This document shows, piece by piece, positions 7,241-10,643 of a stretch of 10,643 nucleotides of DNA. How positions within the stretch are numbered: position 1 is the first letter of the stretch; each line of letters starts with the position of its first letter. The stretch is from a bacterium (lineage in GTDB: Bacteria > Verrucomicrobiota > Kiritimatiellia > UBA8416). The translations under genes were made by a program, and so were the position numbers. Below the pieces are notes generated by a model. That model was not told the DNA's origin, made no database searches, and saw only the letters and a program-made list of their open reading frames with translations. The stretch is taken from NCBI GenBank assembly GCA_020048935.1, contig JAIFLS010000069.1:1-10643 (forward strand). Reading direction: 5' to 3'.

Positions 7241-9781
7241 CTAGACCTGGGCTGCCTCGACGGCGAAGGCCGGCTTCCGCCCGCGATACCAGAAAATCGC
7301 CACCGGGGTCGCGATGAAGACCGTGGAATAGGTTCCCGCCACCACACCGATACACATCGCCAGTGCGAAATCGAATATCGCGCCGCCGCCGAAGATCAGC
7401 AGCATGACCACGGTGATCAGGGTGGTGAATGACGTCAGGATCGTACGACTGAGTGTCTGATTGATGCTCAGGTTGCACAAGTCCCTGAAACTGGTCTTCT
7501 TCGTATCCAGCTTCAGGTCTTCACGAATCCGGTCAAAGATCACAATCGTATCGTTCACGGAGTAGCCGACAATCGTCAGCAGCGCCGCCACGATCGTCAA
7601 GCTGATCTGGGTGCCCATCAGCGAGCAGATCCCGAGCGTCACGAGTACGTCATGCACCAACGCCACCACCGCACCCAGTGCAAAACCGAACTCGAACCGC
7701 CAGGTCACATAGATGATCATGCCGATCATGCCGAGCACCACGGACCAGACCGCGCTACGCTTGAGTTCGCTGCCGATCTGGGATCCGACCTCGTCCACCT
7801 GAGAGACAGTGAATCCGGCCTGCGGAAATGCCTTGAGCAGTTCCCGGTGAATCACCTCCGAAGGTTTCTCGCCGTTTACAAGATCCGCCCCCGATTTGAT
7901 CTGCAGCGAGGTCGCGACCTTGCTCTCCAGTTCCGTCTGGTACTGGATCACCGGCTCCACAACGCCCGCTTTCTCAAGCGTTGAGCGCAGTGCATCCACC
8001 GGCACCGGAACGTCGCCCTGCGTGGGCGCAAACATGAACGTCGTCGCTGAACCGCCCGTGAAATCAACACCGAACACACTGCCTGGCGCCCGCACCGCGC
8101 GCACTGCCAGCAAACCGCAGGTGGACACGATAATCACCAGCGACAGGATCGTGGCCGGCGCACACTTGCCAATGAAATCGATATGCGTGTTGGCTTTGAC
8201 AAACGTCAGCATCCGGAGTGATTTGATAGAGGTCTTCGCGGCCATCAGGCCGAAGATCAGCTTCGTCACCACAAGGGCGGTGTACATGCTGACCACAATG
8301 CCGCCGCAGAGCGTGACGGCAAAGCCGCGGATCGGACCGGTGCCGAAGATGAACAGGATCACACCCGTCATCAGCGTGGTCAGGTTGGAGTCCACAATGG
8401 CCAGGAAGGCGCGGTCATAGCCTGCCGTCACGGCCGCCAGAAACCGCTTGCCCGCCCTCTGCTCCTCCCGGATGCGTTCAAAAATCAGCACGTTCGCGTC
8501 CACCGCCATGCCGATGGTCAACAGGATGCCCGCCACGCCGGGCAGCGTCAGGACCGGCAGCGTGATCGCGCCGCCGCCCTTGCCCATGCTCATGAAGCCG
8601 GCAGCCAGGATCATCCCCAGCGGCAGCAGCAGCAAGTTCAGCACCAGCGCCACATTGGCCACAACACCAGCCAGCATGTAATACACACACATGAACAGCA
8701 CGACACCGATAAAGCCCATTATGACCGACTTCAACCCGCTGTCGATGGAGTCCTTGCCCAGGCTCGGGGCGACGTAGCGTTTCTCCTCGATCCGCACACG
8801 GGTCGGCAACGCGCCGGAACGCAGGACGTTGACCAGCCGCTTAGCCTCGGGCATCTTGAAGCTGCCCGTGATCTGTGCGCGCCCCCCACGGATCGGCTCC
8901 TTGATGCGCGGCGCTGAATAAAGCGTGTTGTCGATCACGATTGCCAATTGGCGCTCGCCCGAGGGATTCAGGGAACCGCCGGGCGCGTACTGAGTGGTAA
9001 TCTCCTCGAAGCGCGTGGCCCCGCCGCCAGTGAACTCGAGACCGACCGCAGGCTGGTTCAGGTCGGTCATCTCCAGCCGGGAATTTTTCAGGTCGCGACC
9101 CTGAAGGACAGCATGGCGATTGACGAAATACGGGCTGTAGACCAGATGTCCCTGGACCTCCTCCTCCTGGAAAAGATACTCGTAGCGAGGATCCGGAGCC
9201 TCGAAAAGCCCTTGCGCCTGCAGGAAGGCGGCATCCCGCTTGTCGGCCGGCACGTCATCGGTCATACTGCAATACCGGCGGCCCCCGAGTGTGACGATCT
9301 GCCACCCCGGCGGCACCTTGCCGCTGTCGAGCAGGCGGTCGACCAGCTCCTGGCTGCGCTCATGCACCATACGGAACTCAAGGAAACCCACGCTCAGGAT
9401 AAGCTGCTCGGCCTCATCGCGCTTCTCCTCGCCAACGCCCGGGAGCTGGATCTCGATCCGGTCGGCTTTCTTGACGATGCTGGGCTCCTCGATCCCGAGA
9501 CGGTTCAGGCGGTTGCGCAGCACCTCGATCGAGCGGTCCAGCGCGCCGTCGAGCGCATCCTTGACCTGTACATCCAGCTCGATATCGGTGAGCTTGACCC
9601 CGTCATCCCCCGAACGGATGTCGCTGGCGATCTTCTCCTCATCGACCTTGACGACAAAACTGATCCCGCCTTTCAGATCCAAGCCGAAGCGCACCTTATC
9701 ACTCCAAGGGATCACGCGCGAAAGCGATCCACCCAGCAACGCCACCAGCAATATCCAGTTCCACCAAGCATGTTTACTCAT
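7241..9781 (-). CDS. secDF: SecD-SecF fused protein translocase subunit
   Basis: An 846-residue inner-membrane protein that uses the proton gradient to pull preproteins out of the SecYEG channel. The SecD part (about 1-515) has TM1 (8-24), FGLDLKGG (32-39), a large periplasmic P1 domain (about 40-340) with GRAQITGSF and RSGALP (299-307, 321-326), and five helices (about 350-515), including GMAVDANVLIFERIREE (424-440), whose Asp428 fits the proton-relay Asp of SecD. The SecF part (about 525-846) has TM1 (about 542-560), GVDFTGGS (571-578), VDEVGSQIG (662-670), and five helices with GYSVNDTIVIFDRIRED (739-755) and NQTLSRT (774-780). One chain replaces the separate E. coli secD and secF, as in Bacillus and many PVC bacteria. 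Start ATG 9781 has GAGGA 9 nt upstream; a TTG at 9799 is the alternative. The stop is 3 nt before recJ. Confidence 0.97.
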   Translation of the reverse strand: MSKHAWWNWILLVALLGGSLSRVIPWSDKVRFGLDLKGGISFVVKVDEEKIASDIRSGDDGVKLTDIELDVQVKDALDGALDRSIEVLRNRLNRLGIEEPSIVKKADRIEIQLPGVGEEKRDEAEQLILSVGFLEFRMVHERSQELVDRLLDSGKVPPGWQIVTLGGRRYCSMTDDVPADKRDAAFLQAQGLFEAPDPRYEYLFQEEEVQGHLVYSPYFVNRHAVLQGRDLKNSRLEMTDLNQPAVGLEFTGGGATRFEEITTQYAPGGSLNPSGERQLAIVIDNTLYSAPRIKEPIRGGRAQITGSFKMPEAKRLVNVLRSGALPTRVRIEEKRYVAPSLGKDSIDSGLKSVIMGFIGVVLFMCVYYMLAGVVANVALVLNLLLLPLGMILAAGFMSMGKGGGAITLPVLTLPGVAGILLTIGMAVDANVLIFERIREEQRAGKRFLAAVTAGYDRAFLAIVDSNLTTLMTGVILFIFGTGPIRGFAVTLCGGIVVSMYTALVVTKLIFGLMAAKTSIKSLRMLTFVKANTHIDFIGKCAPATILSLVIIVSTCGLLAVRAVRAPGSVFGVDFTGGSATTFMFAPTQGDVPVPVDALRSTLEKAGVVEPVIQYQTELESKVATSLQIKSGADLVNGEKPSEVIHRELLKAFPQAGFTVSQVDEVGSQIGSELKRSAVWSVVLGMIGMIIYVTWRFEFGFALGAVVALVHDVLVTLGICSLMGTQISLTIVAALLTIVGYSVNDTIVIFDRIREDLKLDTKKTSFRDLCNLSINQTLSRTILTSFTTLITVVMLLIFGGGAIFDFALAMCIGVVAGTYSTVFIATPVAIFWYRGRKPAFAVEAAQV

Positions 9782-9856
9782 CTGTTCAGTTCCTCGCAAT
9801 AACCGTTCTGTTTTTCAAACGCATTTTCCAGACGACATCCGCCGCCCCTTGAAACG
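9782..9856 (-). other. yajC-secDF spacer with the secDF ribosome binding site
   Basis: The 75-bp spacer holds CGAGGA (9791-9796, minus strand), which sets the secDF start at ATG 9781. No hairpin with a U-run was found, consistent with read-through from yajC. Confidence 0.5.
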
Positions 9857-10198
9857 CTATTTCTTCTCCTCGTCCTCGACCTTGTCACCTTTCTCAAGTA
9901 CACGCGAGACCGACGCGCGCAGCGCCTCGACCTTCATGTTGTCGGCAACCTTGATCACAAACGTGGTTTCCTTCACATTCGTGATCGTGCCGACCAGCCC
10001 CCCGCCGAAGATCACCTTGGCCCCGCTCTTGAGGTTATCGATCATCTGCCGGCGTTCCTTCTCCTTGCGCTGCTGCGGCCGGATCATCATGAAATACATC
10101 ACGCCGATGATCAGCACCATCGGCATCATCATCTGCATCAACCCGCCGCTACCGCCCGCGGACGGTCCGAAAAACGCCATCATTTCAAATCCCTGCAT
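9857..10198 (-). CDS. yajC: Preprotein translocase subunit YajC
   Basis: A 113-residue single-pass membrane protein that joins SecDF in the Sec holotranslocon. A glycine-rich N-terminus (GPSAGGSGG, 11-19) leads into one hydrophobic helix (about 24-39, MPMVLIIGVMYFMMIR), the basic IRPQQRKEKERR boundary (39-50), and a cytoplasmic beta-rich YajC domain with GAKVIFGGGLVGTITNV (59-75) and a charged C-terminus. Length and layout match the family. A strong AAGGAG site (10207-10212) sits 8 nt before ATG 10198, favouring it over the internal ATGs at codons 6-7. It lies between tgt and secDF, the standard bacterial order; the 198-bp spacer to tgt suggests its own promoter. Confidence 0.97.
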   Translation of the reverse strand: MQGFEMMAFFGPSAGGSGGLMQMMMPMVLIIGVMYFMMIRPQQRKEKERRQMIDNLKSGAKVIFGGGLVGTITNVKETTFVIKVADNMKVEALRASVSRVLEKGDKVEDEEKK

Positions 10199-10206
10199 AA
10201 TCCTCG

Positions 10207-10212
10207 CTCCTT
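10207..10212 (-). promoter_or_regulatory. Shine-Dalgarno of yajC
   Basis: AAGGAG on the minus strand, 8 nt before ATG 10198. It is the strongest ribosome binding site in the window and settles the yajC start. Confidence 0.75.
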
Positions 10213-10220
10213 AATTGTTC

Positions 10221-10269
10221 CAGACCTTAGACTACAGACCATAGACTATAGACTGCAGACTACAGACTC
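10221..10269. repeat. Seven-copy 7-bp tandem repeat upstream of yajC
   Basis: Seven exactly phased heptamers fill 49 bp without a gap. On the plus strand each reads [C/T]AGAC[C/T]N; the AGAC core is unchanged in all seven. The array ends 8 nt before the yajC ribosome binding site. On the minus strand (the direction of yajC) the units read NNGTCTN and create TATAGT (10245-10250), which with TTGAGT (10266-10271) could act as a promoter, but the 15-nt spacing is short. The phasing is seen directly; any role is unknown. Confidence 0.85.
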
Positions 10270-10307
10270 AAAATCCCCCACTCAACTTCCTTCACCACCA
10301 GCACCAA

Positions 10308-10339
10308 CCTTCGCTCAAGCTACGGCTTGGCAAGCAAGG
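10308..10339. repeat. 32-nt imperfect hairpin with TACG tetraloop in the tgt-yajC spacer
   Basis: CAAGC (10316-10320) and GCTTG (10325-10329) pair across the loop TACG. As RNA of the plus strand the loop would be the very stable C(UACG)G type. The stem extends with GCT/AGC (10313-10315, 10333-10335) and CCTT/AAGG (10308-10311, 10336-10339), with one unpaired C and a 3-nt bulge. There is no U-run after it in the tgt direction, so a classical intrinsic terminator is unlikely; it may be a dispersed intergenic repeat or a 3'-end stabilising element of the tgt transcript. Confidence 0.5.
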
Positions 10340-10396
10340 CCGGCGGGATCGAAACCAATACACTCCGAATCGTCACTCTCCCACATACCAGCAAAC

Positions 10397-10643
10397 TCAC
10401 ACACCCACACACGCATTTTCCACATCAGCCTGCTGCCGAGCCTCGAATTCATCGCGGAACTCGCGGAAAAAGCCGCCGCGCACCGCCTCCCGTATCTCGG
10501 CCATGAAGGCCATATAGCGGTAGAGGTTGTGCAGCGTCAGCAACTGCAATCCCAGTATCTCCCCCACATTCAACAGATGCCGCACATACGCCCGCGGGAA
10601 ATGCGTGCAGGTATAGCAGCCACACCCCTCCTCCACCGGCCTG
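10397..10643 (-). CDS. tgt: Queuine/preQ1 tRNA-ribosyltransferase, C-terminal part
   Basis: Only the last 82 or so residues are in the window; the gene runs off the right edge. The enzyme swaps guanine 34 for a queuosine precursor (preQ1 in bacteria) in tRNAs with GUN anticodons. The visible end holds RPVEEGCGCYTC, giving the Cys-x-Cys-x-x-Cys zinc site, then FPRAYVRHLLNVGEILGLQL and TLHN, whose His is the fourth zinc ligand; this is the typical Tgt C-terminus. The protein ends FEARQQADVENACVGV, its last codons within a CA-rich stretch (plus strand, about 10398-10412). It leads the tgt-yajC-secDF order common in bacteria. Confidence 0.95.
   Translation of the reverse strand, partial: RPVEEGCGCYTCTHFPRAYVRHLLNVGEILGLQLLTLHNLYRYMAFMAEIREAVRGGFFREFRDEFEARQQADVENACVGV

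Noticed and set aside
8948..9802. 284-residue plus-strand open frame antisense to SecD
   Set aside because: It lies wholly opposite the SecD P1 domain, has a protein-like but motif-free composition, and is a usual GC-rich shadow frame.
9240..10214. 324-residue plus-strand open frame across the secDF start and yajC
   Set aside because: It is antisense to two certain genes, Ser/Pro/Ile-rich with no recognisable motif, and arises from the codon pattern of the genes opposite.
10221..10269. CRISPR array
   Set aside because: Units are 7 bp with no spacers, and no cas gene is present.
10270..10396. Small gene or remnant gene in the tgt-yajC spacer
   Set aside because: Apart from the hairpin, no open frame with a start and ribosome binding site was found. 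A minus-strand reading gives a few residues resembling the tail of some small protein before a stop, too little to support a pseudogene call.

Overview
The window is a GC-rich (roughly 60% by eye) stretch of a bacterial chromosome. I infer a member of the Planctomycetes-Verrucomicrobia-Lentisphaerae/Kiritimatiellae side of the tree: SecD and SecF are fused in one chain, the order tgt-yajC-secDF is ordinary bacterial, a Gfo/Idh/MocA oxidoreductase stands alone, and intergenic DNA carries short tandem and hairpin repeats. This is a guess from style, not a placement.

Layout. Left edge: the 5' half of a tRNA-Arg(TCT) gene on the minus strand, with a good sigma-70-type promoter just upstream of it. 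Diverging from it on the plus strand is a two-gene transport unit: a membrane-anchored solute-binding protein of the Fe3+/spermidine type (220-1998) and a fused double-domain permease (1995-3701), joined by an ATGA overlap. No ATPase gene follows. After a 153-bp gap comes a Gfo/Idh/MocA-family oxidoreductase (3855-4892), also plus strand.

From 4905 to the right edge everything is on the minus strand and reads right to left: tgt (3' end only), a 198-bp spacer with repeats, yajC, secDF, recJ and hisB. yajC and secDF are 75 bp apart, secDF and recJ 3 bp apart, and recJ and hisB overlap at stop/start, so secDF-recJ-hisB look translationally linked. The oxidoreductase and hisB converge with only 12 bp between their stop codons.

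Function. The right half is housekeeping: tRNA queuosine modification, the Sec accessory complex (YajC-SecDF), single-strand exonuclease RecJ, and step 6/7 of histidine synthesis (HisB). The left half is nutrient uptake (probably ferric iron or a small anion, substrate unproven) plus a sugar-type dehydrogenase of unknown substrate. I see no clear new biological system. The most unusual things are a seven-copy, exactly phased 7-bp repeat directly upstream of yajC, a 32-nt hairpin with a UACG tetraloop in the same spacer, the ATPase-less transporter pair with a C-terminally extended binding protein, and hisB hitched to recJ.
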